Below, one piece after another: positions 20,301 through 30,919 of a DNA stretch of 64,000 bases. Numbering within the stretch: the stretch's first letter is position 1; each line of letters opens with the position of its first letter. This DNA is from Lithodes maja (lineage: Eukaryota; Arthropoda; Malacostraca; Decapoda; Lithodidae), in contig JBAKBP010006599.1 of assembly GCA_037953745.1 (NCBI GenBank), positions 1 through 64,000 on the forward strand, written 5' to 3'. Both the position numbers and the translations under genes were made by a program. The notes beneath the pieces were generated by a model. The model ran no database searches and was not told the origin of the DNA. It saw only the letters and a program-made list of their open reading frames with translations.

Positions 20301-22095
20301 GAAAGACTGGGTTAGGGTTATTGTCGTGCCAAAGCTAGATTATAGCCTAAATATAAAAGGAAGTGAATAAAATGAAATATGCCGAAAAAAATCGCCGTCA
20401 AAATAGACGCGAAGTTAACCACGGCGATCGCCCTATGTAAACATGACGACCGTACACCCGGTAACTACATCCATCCCATTAAAAGTTACTGTGGGACACA
20501 AAATATGTTGAGGGGGTCTCTGTGGCTCTGCCCCCCCACGTCGGCCCGTCACGTATTATGATGTACGGTAAGTCATCATCATCTGTGCTAATTCATAGGA
20601 TCCCCAATTAAGGACAAAGTCAATCAACAGACGAAATAAGCTCCCAAATTACAATAACATAGTGGCCCGCCGTTTATGGGCGACTTTTTACACGTCATTT
20701 TAAATGTTACTTTCCTGCCCTGGTCTAGGCCTAATAGATTTTTCCAAAGAATCAAACTTAAATTAAAAGGAAGTAGCCTAGCCTACAGTTTATAGGAAGG
20801 CTATTCCAACATGCATTCCAGAACTTAGGCTAGCCTAGGCCTAGGCTATATGAAAATTTGTGGGTGGTCTGCCAAAAAAGAATCACTAGGCCTATTAGGC
20901 TATGGGTAGGCTAGTATGGGGTGCATTTTGCAAATCTTCTGAACTCTTAGGCCTAGGCTAGGCTAAATTAAAACTCACATAATCTGAGTAAAACCAGCAC
21001 TAGAATTTTGTCTTGTCTTGTCTTGGGGGTTAAGGTCAACCTCAGGCGAATACTCGCCCGCTCCGGCCCTACCGTAGTCGCGGAGATCCTATGTCATAAT
21101 TTAAATTAGTTTATAGTTAAGGTTAAAATTCACCACTGTGTCACTTTCACTCTAGGTCATTCGTAGAACCGTAACACTGTAGAGGCAACAACCCAATAGC
21201 AGGTCATCAGGTGGCGAACCAGAGACCTACAAACCGCGGTACTAGGGCCAGAGCAATGTCTTGAAGCGAGGTGCCCTTATCAACCAACCCCAGACAATCC
21301 AGTAGGAGCTGTCGGAAGGAATCCATCTTTGAAGCCAGAAAGGGACGCCCATCCACATGCTCAGTGACGGGACGAGGCGAGGCTTAGGAGGCATATGTAG
21401 GACGACCAGATGTAGGATGTGGAGGGGAAGAGTTACCGTACGACGATACATGGGATGCGGAGACTGCGGAGGGAAGAGCTCGTCAAAGTCATACGGTTCC
21501 TCAGGACCTCAACAATAACCGGGGGACGGCCGGTGCAGGCAATGGTCGATCGCCGTAGTTAATATAAGTTCGCGTCTAATTTGACGGCGATTTTTGTTGT
21601 AGTTAGGCTAGGCCTAGGCTATTTGCCCCCTGCTGGCAATATATATGATGATGACAATATGTCATGGGGGATGATTGACCCCCTCAACATATTATTGTAT
21701 CCAACGATCTCTAACCTCTGTATCTCAAAAAGGGCTAGAGCAAATTGGCTGTAAATTTCCACATCTAGGCTATTCCTTGACAGATTTGCGCCCTCCAATT
21801 AATATTTATTAGCATAAATTCAGCCTAGTTTAGCCTATAAAATAAAAACTAACATTTGTTTAGCCTAGGCCTACATATAAAAAGAAAAAACCCACTCGTA
21901 CTGCAATTATAAGCATAAATATGAGTACCGTATCTAAGTTACCGGTACAAAGCAAATGTTTTTGTATAGCCTAAAATAAACCATAAAATTGTCATCTTTC
22001 AACTGTTGAGGTCATAAATATAAAAAAATCTAATACATTAGGAAAAAGTGCGTTAAGAGTTGTGTTAGCGTGTCTATCGTCCCCTTTACTTACGT
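20301..22095. other. Non-coding, TAGGC-rich, with foldback-family fragments
   Basis: I see no gene. Fragments of the foldback family lie at about 20390-20580 and 21535-21710 (ATTTGCCCCCTGCTGGCAAT, then CCCCCTCAACATATTATTG). A (TCTTG)n run occurs near 21010. TAGGCCTAGGCTA-type words are dense from 20730 to 20970 and again after 21780. Open frames such as 21242-21451 (minus) have no recognisable motif. Confidence 0.6.
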
Positions 22096-22340
22096 AGTCG
22101 CACGCTCGCAGTTACATTCGCGTCTAATTTGACTGTGGTTATTTGCCCCTGCTGGTGATATATATGATGATGACAATAAGTCATAGGGGGATAAAGCCCC
22201 TTCAACCCATTATTGTATCCCACGGCCAGGCGTTGGGTAAATTGTTTTGTTACCGGCCGGCGGATTGAGGGTGGCTTTACCAAGTTTACCCCAGCAGTTA
22301 AATTAGAAGCGAATGTAGGCCTAACTGCGAGCGTGCGACT
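22096..22340. repeat. Short foldback with roughly 40-bp terminal inverted repeats
   Basis: The left end AGTCGCACGCTCGCAGTTA is matched inverted by the right end TAACTGCGAGCGTGCGACT, and the similarity runs further in through the ATTCGC/GCGAAT and CTAATTTGAC-like parts. The centre includes the TTGCCCCTGCTGG and GGATACAATAAT-type words of the foldback family in degraded form. It has no coding capacity. Confidence 0.78.
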
Positions 22341-22822
22341 AGGCTATATAAACAAAGCTTTTGGTATGCCCACAACTACAACTCTTACCAAAACTGCAAT
22401 TAGCCTATTTTTGTTTGTTTTTTCAGTCTAGGCTAAATTGTGGTGGCTAGGCTAAATTATTTAGCTGCAATTAGCCTAGCCTATTTTTGTTTGTTCTTTC
22501 AGTCTAGGCTAAATTGTGGTAGGCTAGGCTAAATTCTTTAACATGTGCACTATTGTGTAGGCCTGTGCTTTCCAATAGAAGTAAAAATATGTAGCCTAGC
22601 CTAATTCAATTTTACTAAAACCCAAGCCTACCTGAATATAGCCCTATGCAGAGCTCAACAGCAAAAACAAATATGTTGAGCAGTGAAATAAAATTAAGCT
22701 AAGCCTGTTTTCTCATAGGCCTAATAACCTAATGAAGTATCCTATTGCCTAACCTAATTTAAGTTATTTCACAAAATACTAATAGGCCTACCCCGCCCTC
22801 CTCATGCATTATTTTCCATTGT
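22341..22822. other. Non-coding TAGGC-rich DNA
   Basis: No gene seen. A local duplication of about 70 bp containing TTTTTGTTTGTT and TTTCAGTCTAGGCTAAATTG occurs at about 22400-22460 and 22470-22530. Confidence 0.6.
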
Positions 22823-23323
22823 TGTTGTTGTTGTTCCCCAAGCTGCATGGCCGAACAGCCCCAAGGCCAGAACCGAGCGCCCCCACAGAACTCTCCCTGC
22901 CGACCACAATAAAGCCTGGGTGACCGAAGCCACTCCATGGCGGGGAGCTGAGGAGGGTGCAGAAACGCCCGGGAAACCAAAGCCCCACCCAGGGCCCTGT
23001 GCCCCTCAGCAATTATGAAGAGAAAGTTGAGGGGCAAGGGAAAAATGTGACGCTTTGGCTTCCAATCTTGGTAGATTGGGAGGTCAATCCACGGAAAAGA
23101 CGCCGTCACTTGAGATCTAGAAAATATATAAATTAAAGGAACAGTCAGAGTAAGCTATGGGTATGGCAGAGATCGCTCAGTTCTCACTCTGATAGACCAG
23201 CCCATCACCACATGACTAGAACCCAATCCTCTCAGCATCAGCTAGGAAAGGCCCTAGAAAGCCACCTTTGGCGGGGGGATAGCTCCCCTATTTCAACCCC
23301 TTTCGGGGTCGGGCACCCGCCCG
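22823..23323 (-). mobile_element. SINE-like element with LINE-derived tail, copy 2
   Basis: About 501 bp flanked by a 12-bp duplication ATTTTCCATTGT (22811-22822 and 23324-23335). Apart from a small deletion near its 3' tail it matches copy 1 at 12.5 kb closely along its whole length, including the 5' head with GGGCGGGTGCCC. Two full-length copies with different duplications define both ends of the element precisely. Confidence 0.88.
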
Positions 23324-23501
23324 ATTTTCCATTGTAAAATAAGTTTGTGCTTAACTGCAGTAATGAAAGGTAGCCTATAAATAGGCGAGCCTATGTTGGC
23401 TGTGCAATTGTCTCGATTTGACCATTTTTACCTAATTAGGCCTAAAGCAGCCTGAGCCTATTCCCAACCCCCAAACAGTATCCCATGTTAAGCCAAGCTA
23501 G

Positions 23502-23715
23502 GCCTAGTCTAGTATTACAATTTAAGGTAGCATTGAAGGAGACTACAGCAGGACTTACCTTTGACCGGGTATAGGCTATCCTAGTGTTTACTAGGCCTAT
23601 ACCCCTTTGAAAGGACATTAGCCTAGCCTAACCTTACCTAACCTATCATAGTAGGCTATTATGGGTGGGGGCTGCCGCCCCCACACCCCGATTTTTGGTG
23701 TATTTGTCTATTTTG
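23502..23715. repeat. Second copy of the 16.0-16.2 kb segment
   Basis: Matches 16009-16235 with scattered substitutions and a small deletion in the CCTAACCTAAC part. It ends at TTTGTCTATTTTG and then joins foldback-like GCCCCCTGCTGGCAATATG, unlike the copy at 16.2 kb. Confidence 0.85.
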
Positions 23716-24421
23716 CCCCCTGCTGGCAATATGACGATGACATGACAAGTTTTTCATTCCTCTTTCTATGTTTTTCCCCTTCAGTTCTTATTCTGTCTCA
23801 TTCGGTTGTCTTCCGGACGGCCTATATCATATGCCACCCTGGCCTGGCTAGGTTATTAGCTCCTGACCTGATTTGTGTCGGTCGCTGATGCGGTCGAGCT
23901 GACTCGATTTCCCTCGGTGTGTGTATTTTTTGTGCATTTCGGTGCGATATATTTTTTTCATAGACCTGATCTCTCATTCTTCGCTTTTGATCACTTCTTA
24001 ATTGGTGCTGTGCTGCAGTGTAGCAGTTCTTGCCTAATCTTTCGGCTCTACCCTATAAGAGTTCTGCTGTGGAACTCATGTGGTGCGGCTGAATTGGTGA
24101 AATGGCGAGAAATGTCTGCGTATCTTCACCATCTTAGATTTGTTCACCTGCCCTTCCCTACCTATCATGTCTTGATTGGTTGTCCATCTTGATCTAATTC
24201 TTCAGGCCAGCCCTATTAGAGTATTTTGGGAGAACTCAGTGGTGTGGTTAAACTATTTTTAATATATATTTGTTTAAATATGTAAGATATGGAATAAATT
24301 ATGTAAAATATATTGTTTTTACTTTATACCTATACATATAATTGTCATTATTAAGGAAATTCCATTGACTATTTACATCGCTAGGCCTAGCTTCCTTATT
24401 TCTATTAATTTCCTCCAGTTC
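23716..24421. other. No gene recognised
   Basis: Contains frames of 75 and 105 codons (23661-23888 and 23875-24192, plus) without known motifs. An internal near-repeat of about 60 bp (TCTAC/CAGCCCTAT-AGAGT, then GGAACTCATGTGGTG or AGAACTCAGTGGTG) is visible at 24046-24094 and 24205-24250. The end is A/T-rich. It looks like an unidentified repeat. Confidence 0.5.
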
Positions 24422-24598
24422 ACAATGAAACCTATTGCTAACTTCCTTGTTCTTCAGCAGCCGCGGCGGTGTCGGCGTTGGACGCTTGGGATAATGTTCC
24501 CGTCTATTTTACAATGAAACCTATTGCTAACTTCTTTGTTCTTCAGCAGCCGCGGCGGTGTCGGCGTTGGACGCTTGGGATAATGTTCCCGTCTATTT
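24422..24598. repeat. Tandem duplication, 89-bp period
   Basis: Two near-identical copies (24422-24509 and 24511-24598) start ACAATGAAACCTATTGCTAA and include GCAGCCGCGGCGGTGTCGGC. The second runs directly into foldback sequence, so the duplication took in the outer edge of a foldback-family element. Confidence 0.9.
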
Positions 24599-25018
24599 TG
24601 AATGCATTGGATACAATAATATGTTGAAAGCCCCCCCCTCGACATGTTATCATCATCATATATTATATTACCAGTAGGGGGCAAACAACCAAAAAAATTG
24701 CCGCAAAGCCCTTCCCTCAACATATTATTGTATCCAATGGCGGTCAAAATAGACGGGAACATGATCGCAAGCGTCCACCGCCGCCGCCGCCGTCATGTTT
24801 ACACGGTCGATCGCTGCAGTTTGGTTAGGCCTATTTGCCCCCTGCTGGCAAATTATATGATGATGACAATTATGTCATGGGGGTGTTTGCCCCCCTCAAC
24901 ATATTATTTTATCCAACGTCATTCAAAATAGACGGGAACATGATGGCAAGCTTTTGTCGCCGCTCTGCATAGTGTAAACATTGGTGGTGGTACGCCCGAA
25001 CTCTAAATTCTGCCCGGC
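24599..25018. repeat. Foldback-family copy F2 (left outer arm missing)
   Basis: Carries the inner palindrome (arms near 24466-24635 and 24700-24815) and the right outer arm (24829-25018, ending CGCCCGAACTCTAAATTCTG) seen in F1. It lacks F1's left outer arm and the 1,081-bp insertion. It is therefore close to an empty-site reference for part of F1. Confidence 0.78.
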
Positions 25019-25789
25019 TAGGCCTATATTATAGGCTACAATAAATGAATAGGCTAAGCTATTTTATCTATAGGCTAGACCTAGTTAGACCTGGAAGTTA
25101 TGGAGGAAGTGGAGGAGATGAGCAAGGTGTTTAAGGATGAGATCTGTGCAGCATGTGAGGAGGTGTGTGGAGTGAGGAGAAGAGGGAGGGGAGTGAAAGG
25201 TACAGCATGGTGGACAGAAGAGGTGAGAATAGCTGTGGAAGAAAAGAAGAAAGCATATAGAGAGTGGTTGGGTAGTAGAGGGAATGAAGATTCCGAGAGA
25301 CAGAAACGAGCGAGGTACGTGGAGAGTAAGAGGGTGGTGAAGAGAGTAGTGAAGGAAAGTAAGAGAAGAGTAGATGAGGAATTTGGAAGGAATCTGAGTG
25401 TAAAATGGAGGGAGAGTAAGAAACTGTTCTGGAAAGAAGTCAAGAAAGTTAGGGAAGGTAGCAAGGGAAACAGTAAGGGTGTGAAAGATAAGAATGGGAG
25501 AATGCTAGCCGAGAAGCAAGAGAGAGTCGAAAGATGGAGGGAGTACTTCAGTGAGTTGCTAAATGAAAGGAATGAAGAGCCAGCAAACATAGCTGGATAT
25601 GGTATGGGAGGGAGAAGAAGAGAAGTAGTGGAGGAGGAGGTGGGGATCTGGAGGTCAGAAGTGTGGGAAGCCATGAAAAGAGTGAAGTTGGGGAAAGCAC
25701 CAGGAACAGATGGAGTGTGTGGGGAAATGTTGAGGTATGGTGGTGAGATGGTGATAGAATGGGTATGGAAAATGTGCAAACTAGCATGG

Positions 25790-28373
25790 ACATCATCCTA
25801 TCATCTCCAGACATCACCTTTTGCTCCCCAGAACTCGCCCCCACAACATCCTGGAGGGTGGTCAGAACCTTAGGCTCTGACCACCTCCCGATCATTATCA
25901 CCACCAAAACCAGACTCACCCCAGCTAGCCACAAACACACATACACCAATTATAAAAGAGCTAACTGGGAAGCATTTACAAATGAGACAGAACAACACTT
26001 CACAACTCTAAACAGTACACCCATCACTAACATCAACAATGCTGTACACATACTCAATAAAACTATCCAAAACGCTGACAAGAAACACATTCCAAGAGGT
26101 AACAGAAAAAGACACAACCCCAACTTCACACCAGAAATTCAAAACCTCATCAGACAACGCGACACACTGAAACACTCCCCAGCACCCCACACACAAGACA
26201 TCACACAACAAATTCAAGCACTCAACACCCAAACTAACAACAAAATACAAGAACAACAAAAACTAAATTGGAATAACTTCCTACAAACACTTGATCACAA
26301 AACAAACCCCAAAAAACTCTACAAAACACTAAACAGCATCACACTTTCCAACAGCAACACAACACAATCACATGCTGCAATCACAACAACAGACTCTACT
26401 CCTTCATGTAAACAACAAGCAAACACTCTCATCAATCACTTCTCACATGTCAGCCACCTAAAACCTCACAAAGACGACCGACGTGTCATCCGACGTAAGA
26501 GACAATTCCCCACAGACCCTGACTATACACCCTTCACCAATCACCAGACAAAGCATATCATCAACAATCTCAAGCACTCACCCGCCTGTGGCCTAGACAA
26601 CATAAGCAACATACACCTCAGACACCTGGGACCACAAGGCATACAAACACTCACTAACATATCAAACTACAGCTATTCACACAACACAATACCAGACATT
26701 TGGAAGCATGGTATCATCATCACATTCCCCAAACCCAACAAAGACCCCACGCTACCCTCCTCGCACCGCCCCATCACACTCCTTTGCTCCCCCTCCAAAG
26801 TCATGGAACGCCTAGTATTACAACTAATTACACCCGACCTACCCCTAGCTCCAACACAACATGGCTTTAGACCACTGCACTCCACAAACACTCTTCTCAC
26901 AGACCTTACACAAAGAGCTTTTGACGGCATCAACTCAGCTAGACCACCACACAGATCACTATTAGCCACACTCGACATTAGTAAAGCCTTCGATGCCATC
27001 CCCCGCCACAACCTAACAAACAAAATCTACAACACAAACATGCACAACAACACAAAAAGGTGGCTGGCCAACTTCCTAGCAGGCAGATGTGCACACGTAT
27101 CTTTTGCCGGTCAGTCATCAAAAATCAGAAACTTTCCAAACGGAGTCCCACAAGGATCCGTCCTATCGCCCGCACTCTTCAATCTGTACATGCACGATAT
27201 AACTACACCCAATACTCCCCAAATAAACTTAGCCTCCTATGCAGATGACATAACACTCACATGCACACACCATGACCCAAGAAGAGCAACAGATCTCCTT
27301 CAACCCTATCTCAACACACTACATGGCTGGTGCACTACAAACAGACTTAATCTAGCCCCAGCCAAATCCACCGCAACCCTGCTCACAAGCTGGACAGGTG
27401 AACACGAATACATCCCTCAACTCACCATAAACAACACACCCCTAACACATACACACACACCCAAAATCCTAGGAGTAACATATGATACTCATATGACATT
27501 CAAACAGCACACCACAAACATTAAAAAGAAACTGACACCCAGACTTAACGCCCTCAGGTCACTTGCTCACACAAAATTTGGACACAACAAAGAAACTACC
27601 ACCACAGTATATAAACAATACATAAGATCAGTAATGGAATACGCAAGCCCAGCCTGGGCTTCTAACCTAGCTGAAACACATCATAAGACCTTACAGACGA
27701 TTCAAAACAAAGCCCTGAAGATCATTACAGGCTGCACAGCTACTGCACCCACAGATCATCTACATCAAGAAACCAAAATCCTCAAAGTCAAAGACCATCT
27801 GGACATGAGAGGCACTCAATTCCTGGCAGCAGCCTCCACGAACCAAGACCACCCACTAAACTACATGGCAACACACCCACAGACACCAAGAAATATCAAA
27901 ACAACACCCAGCACACGGTATCACACACAATTATTGTCCTCTCTCCCTCCCTGCCCACCCCGAACCAACTTCCAGAAGCACATCCATACTCATATCTCTC
28001 GCCAATCCATCCACTCACTCACAGACAACACGCAGCTGCATGCACGACCTCCCGAAATCCATCCTTCCGAATCCTCCCTCCCTCGCGAGGACAGAGTCCA
28101 CCTGGCCAGGCTGAGATGCGGACACCATCCAGCTCTCCTGAGCTATCAGAAGAGACTGGATGACTCCGTTGTCGACGCCTGCCCGGGATGTAACACAGCA
28201 CCCCATACCATTAAACACATCATAGAAGACTGCATTTCACACAACCACTTACGCCAACAACACAACCTACACTCAATGAGAGCTCTGTGGGAAAGCCCGA
28301 TCGTGGCCGTGGCCTTCCTCAGGGACTCGGGGCTGTTCGGCCAGGCAGCTTAGGGAACAACAACAACAACAAC
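25790..28373 (+). mobile_element. 2A-family LINE, 5'-truncated (copy B)
   Basis: 2,584 bp inserted in R5 with duplication AACTAGCATGG at 25779-25789 and 28374-28384. It ends in (AAC)n, matching copy A at 5.1 kb. It is truncated within the endonuclease region; its left part starts ACATCATCCTATCATCTCCA, a slightly rearranged version of copy A near 7640. The 2A/PHD N-terminal part is absent. Confidence 0.93.
25792..28353 (+). CDS. LINE endonuclease C-terminus, reverse transcriptase and zinc knuckle, open frame
   Basis: A continuous frame with no stop inside the LINE, which continues upstream into RTE sequence from 25759. It holds the last endonuclease block (GSDHLPIIITTK), then RT: PNKDPTLPSSHRPITLL, HGFRPLHSTN, LDISKAFDAIP, NGVPQGSVLSP and the catalytic SYADDITL (about 27235). 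A thumb region with KILGVTYDTHM follows, then a C-terminal CPGCNTAPHTIKH-type knuckle (about 28180) and a stop at 28351-28353. Without a start and with an incomplete endonuclease it is not autonomous. The unbroken RT compared with copy A (one nonsense, two frameshifts) suggests a younger insertion. Confidence 0.9.
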   Translation: MILSSPDITFCSPELAPTTSWRVVRTLGSDHLPIIITTKTRLTPASHKHTYTNYKRANWEAFTNETEQHFTTLNSTPITNINNAVHILNKTIQNADKKHIPRGNRKRHNPNFTPEIQNLIRQRDTLKHSPAPHTQDITQQIQALNTQTNNKIQEQQKLNWNNFLQTLDHKTNPKKLYKTLNSITLSNSNTTQSHAAITTTDSTPSCKQQANTLINHFSHVSHLKPHKDDRRVIRRKRQFPTDPDYTPFTNHQTKHIINNLKHSPACGLDNISNIHLRHLGPQGIQTLTNISNYSYSHNTIPDIWKHGIIITFPKPNKDPTLPSSHRPITLLCSPSKVMERLVLQLITPDLPLAPTQHGFRPLHSTNTLLTDLTQRAFDGINSARPPHRSLLATLDISKAFDAIPRHNLTNKIYNTNMHNNTKRWLANFLAGRCAHVSFAGQSSKIRNFPNGVPQGSVLSPALFNLYMHDITTPNTPQINLASYADDITLTCTHHDPRRATDLLQPYLNTLHGWCTTNRLNLAPAKSTATLLTSWTGEHEYIPQLTINNTPLTHTHTPKILGVTYDTHMTFKQHTTNIKKKLTPRLNALRSLAHTKFGHNKETTTTVYKQYIRSVMEYASPAWASNLAETHHKTLQTIQNKALKIITGCTATAPTDHLHQETKILKVKDHLDMRGTQFLAAASTNQDHPLNYMATHPQTPRNIKTTPSTRYHTQLLSSLPPCPPRTNFQKHIHTHISRQSIHSLTDNTQLHARPPEIHPSESSLPREDRVHLARLRCGHHPALLSYQKRLDDSVVDACPGCNTAPHTIKHIIEDCISHNHLRQQHNLHSMRALWESPIVAVAFLRDSGLFGQAA

Positions 28374-29801
28374 AACTAGCATGGGAGAAGGGGAGTGCAC
28401 CCGATGACTGGAAGACTGGCATAATAGTCCCCCTATATAAGGGCAAAGGGGAAAGAGGAGTGTGTGGTAACCACCGAGGAATATGTCTTCTAAGCGTAGT
28501 AGGGAAGGTATACAGTAGGGTAGTGATTGAGAGAGTGAGAGTGAGAACGGAGAAATGGATAGGCGACGAGCAGGGAGGCTTTAGGAAGGGAAGAGGATGT
28601 GTAGATCAGATTTTTACCCTGAATTGTGTTGTGGAGAAGTATCTGGAGAAGAAACAAAAGGTGTATGTTGCCTTTATGGACTTGGAGAAGGCCTATGACA
28701 GAGTGGATAGAGAAGGTCTGTGGAAAGTACTAAGAATATACGGAGTAGAGGGCAAGTTGCTGAAAGCAGTGAAGAGCATGTATGAGGGTGCAAAGGCGGC
28801 AGTACGTGTGGAGAGTGAGCAGAGCGAGTTCTTTGACCTGAATGTTGGTTTGAAACAGGGGTGTGTGATGTCCCCGTGGTTGTTTACTGTATATATGGAT
28901 GGAGTTATGAAAGAAATACTATCAAGAGCAGTGGATGTTGGTGTATCGCTGAAAAGGGAGGGAATTGAGTGGAAGCTACCTATACTGCTGTTTGCGGATG
29001 ATACAGTTCTGATGAGTGATAATGAATGGGAGTTGCAGGGTCTGGTAAATGAGTTTGGAACAGTGTGCGAAAAACGGAATTTGAAGGTAAATACGGGGCA
29101 GAGCAAGGTTATGGTCTTCGAAAGGGGTGAAGTCACAGAGTGTGAGGTGAAGCTGAACGGTCAGGCTATGGAGATCGTCAACTCTTTTAAGTATCTGGGC
29201 AGTGTGTTGAGTAAAGATGGGACTATGGATGAAGAGGTGCGGGAGAGGGTACAACAGGGGAAGAGGGTTGTAGGAACGCTAAAAGCAGTAACAAGAAATA
29301 GGGTGGTCAGTATGGAAGTGAAGAAGTCCTTGCATGACAGTGTGGTAATCCCGACACTGACTTACGGAAGCGAAGCATGGACGTTGGTTGAGAGACTCAG
29401 ACCAAGAGTGAGAGCAGTGGAAATGAATTACTTAAGGAGTGCGTGCAGAATTACATGGAGGGATAGACAGACGAATGAGGAAGTAAGAAGGAGGTGTGGT
29501 GTGGAGGTAGATGTGCTGGAAAGTGTGAAAAGGAACAACTTGAGATGGTTCGGCCATATGGAACGTATGGAAAGCGAGAGAATGACTAAGAGGGTGTACG
29601 AGAGCGAGGTGGAGGGACAGAGGGGGAGAGGTAGACCGAATATGAGGTGGAAGGATGGAGTGAGGAACTACATGAATGAAGGCGGTGCTGGTTGGGGGGA
29701 GGGGCGTCGACTGACTGGGGACAGAGGTGCATGGGGGCGGTTCGTTCGTGGCCACCCCTTCGGGGATCACGGCGTCAGGCAATAGATAGATAGATAGATA
29801 G

Positions 29802-29970
29802 GAATAATATATTACTACTTAATATTTAATACAGAACATAATTCAATATTCTTCCCATTTATACTAAATCATATTATTATGATTCTTATTCCTACAAACT
29901 TATTACTTATTACTTAAGATTACACTTAAATTTAGACTGTCCAATACTTATGGAAATAAAAGTATGGACA
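29802..29970 (-). repeat. BEL/Pao 3' LTR, first 169 bp only
   Basis: On the minus strand the BEL coding region is followed by a purine-rich GGTGGCGGGAATA and then TGTCCATACTTTTATTTCC. This segment recurs at 53549-53717, on the far side of the same element, which fits a pair of LTR ends. The rest of this LTR is missing because the RTE tail of R5 abuts it at 29801. Confidence 0.72.
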
Positions 29971-29998
29971 TATTCCCGCCACCGAGTTTATACAACAT

Positions 29999-30919
29999 TT
30001 ACAACAGCCCGGAGGCTAACTTATCTCGCCATAATAATTGGGAGGAGGCTTGAGCCGCCTGTCGACGCGGACGTCCACTTTGGTCGTCAACAGGACGGCC
30101 ATTTGTATTTGCCACTACGGGAACGTCTCTGGGCAATGTCTCCGAGGTATCCCCCATGCTCTCAATATCCTCTTCAAGAGGGTATAGACGGATAGTTGGG
30201 CGTGTGAAGATGCCCGACTTCATGCGGATCTTAGCCACTCTGACTTCACCGTCACGTCCGGGTAACAATTCAGTGATACGGCCCAACTTCCAGAGAGCCC
30301 AAGAACCCTCGTCATGGATAGTAACGACATCACCGATATTTGGCCACCGACCGTTGATTGGTCGTAGTTTGTTCCTATCTGCTTCCCTGAGCGTCACCAG
30401 ATATTCAGTTGACCAGCGTTTCCAGACATCCTGAGACAATTTTCGGATATACTGGTATCTGGCTGATATCACATCTTTATTGATGTAGTCCGGGTCCTTA
30501 ATCTCATCCTCCACGTCACTTTCCTCAGGAAGATCCCGCAATCGATGTCCCCGCACCAACACTGAGGGTGTGATTGGGGTAGGATCCTTAGGTCACCCGA
30601 TGCATATTAGAGGATGGTCATTGACAACTGCCTCAATCACCAGGAGTAGAGTTGTCAACTCCTCTAATGAGATGAGAGCACGTCCTAATACCCTTTTCAG
30701 TCCCGCCTTGACAATGCTAATGGCTCTCTCCCAGATGGCACCAAACCATGGAGCTCTGGCAGGAATAATCCGCCATTCACATTGTACATTGCCAAGGTGA
30801 GACTGACTGAACCTTAGGGTGATTGCATACATCGGATAGGTACCTAGAGGCCCCAACAAACGTAATTGCGTTGTCACTCAAGATGATACGGGGAAAACCT
30901 TGTCGACTGCAGAATCTCC
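29999..30919 (-). pseudogene. BEL/Pao polyprotein: integrase C-terminal part and tail domain
   Basis: Read on the minus strand from 30919: the end of the integrase core (SDNA block, then CEWRIIPARAPWFGAIWERAI with the catalytic Glu region, and VVNDHPL) at 30900-30593. The frame 30562-29999 follows with the BEL tail domain (KDVISARYQYIRKL, W-x-x-EYL, GDVVTIHDEG, LGRITELLPGRDG). A small frame change separates the two. The core is cut at 30919 by the Gypsy insertion and resumes at 47142: the reading HAFQ-E at one side continues as EFCSRQGFP at the other once the CTCC duplication is removed. Confidence 0.9.

Larger units (their letters stand above)
25100..29785 (+). pseudogene. RTE reverse transcriptase (R5), interrupted
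   Basis: The first part (25100-25789) runs from MEEVEEMSKVFKDEI through KKLFWKEVKKVREG to GKAPGTDGVCGEML. Here the TGG that is TGA in R4 is intact. The second part (28375-29785, with a 441-codon frame from 28460) carries GFRKGRGCVDQIF, MDLEKAYDRVDREG, GLKQGCVMSPW, LLFADDTVL (about 28985) and the whole C-terminus with RWFGHMERM. Apart from the inserted LINE I see no lesion in either part, so the RT would read through if the insert were absent. It lacks the endonuclease because of 5' truncation. Confidence 0.9.
25092..29801 (+). mobile_element. RTE retrotransposon, 5'-truncated, split by a LINE (R5)
   Basis: RTE sequence covers 25092-25789 and 28374-29801. The 5' end is truncated within the segment after the endonuclease and abuts TAGGC-rich DNA. 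The 3' end has the hairpin CCCCTTCGGGG and GATAGATAGATAGATAG. The two halves join seamlessly when the nested LINE is removed (CTAGCATGG with GAGAAGGGGAGTGC). No target duplication was found: the left flank is TAGGC-type repeat, while the right flank is BEL LTR sequence. Confidence 0.88.

Noticed and set aside
21242..21451. 69-codon minus frame as a possible host exon
   Set aside because: No recognisable domain, no convincing splice context and no support from neighbouring frames.
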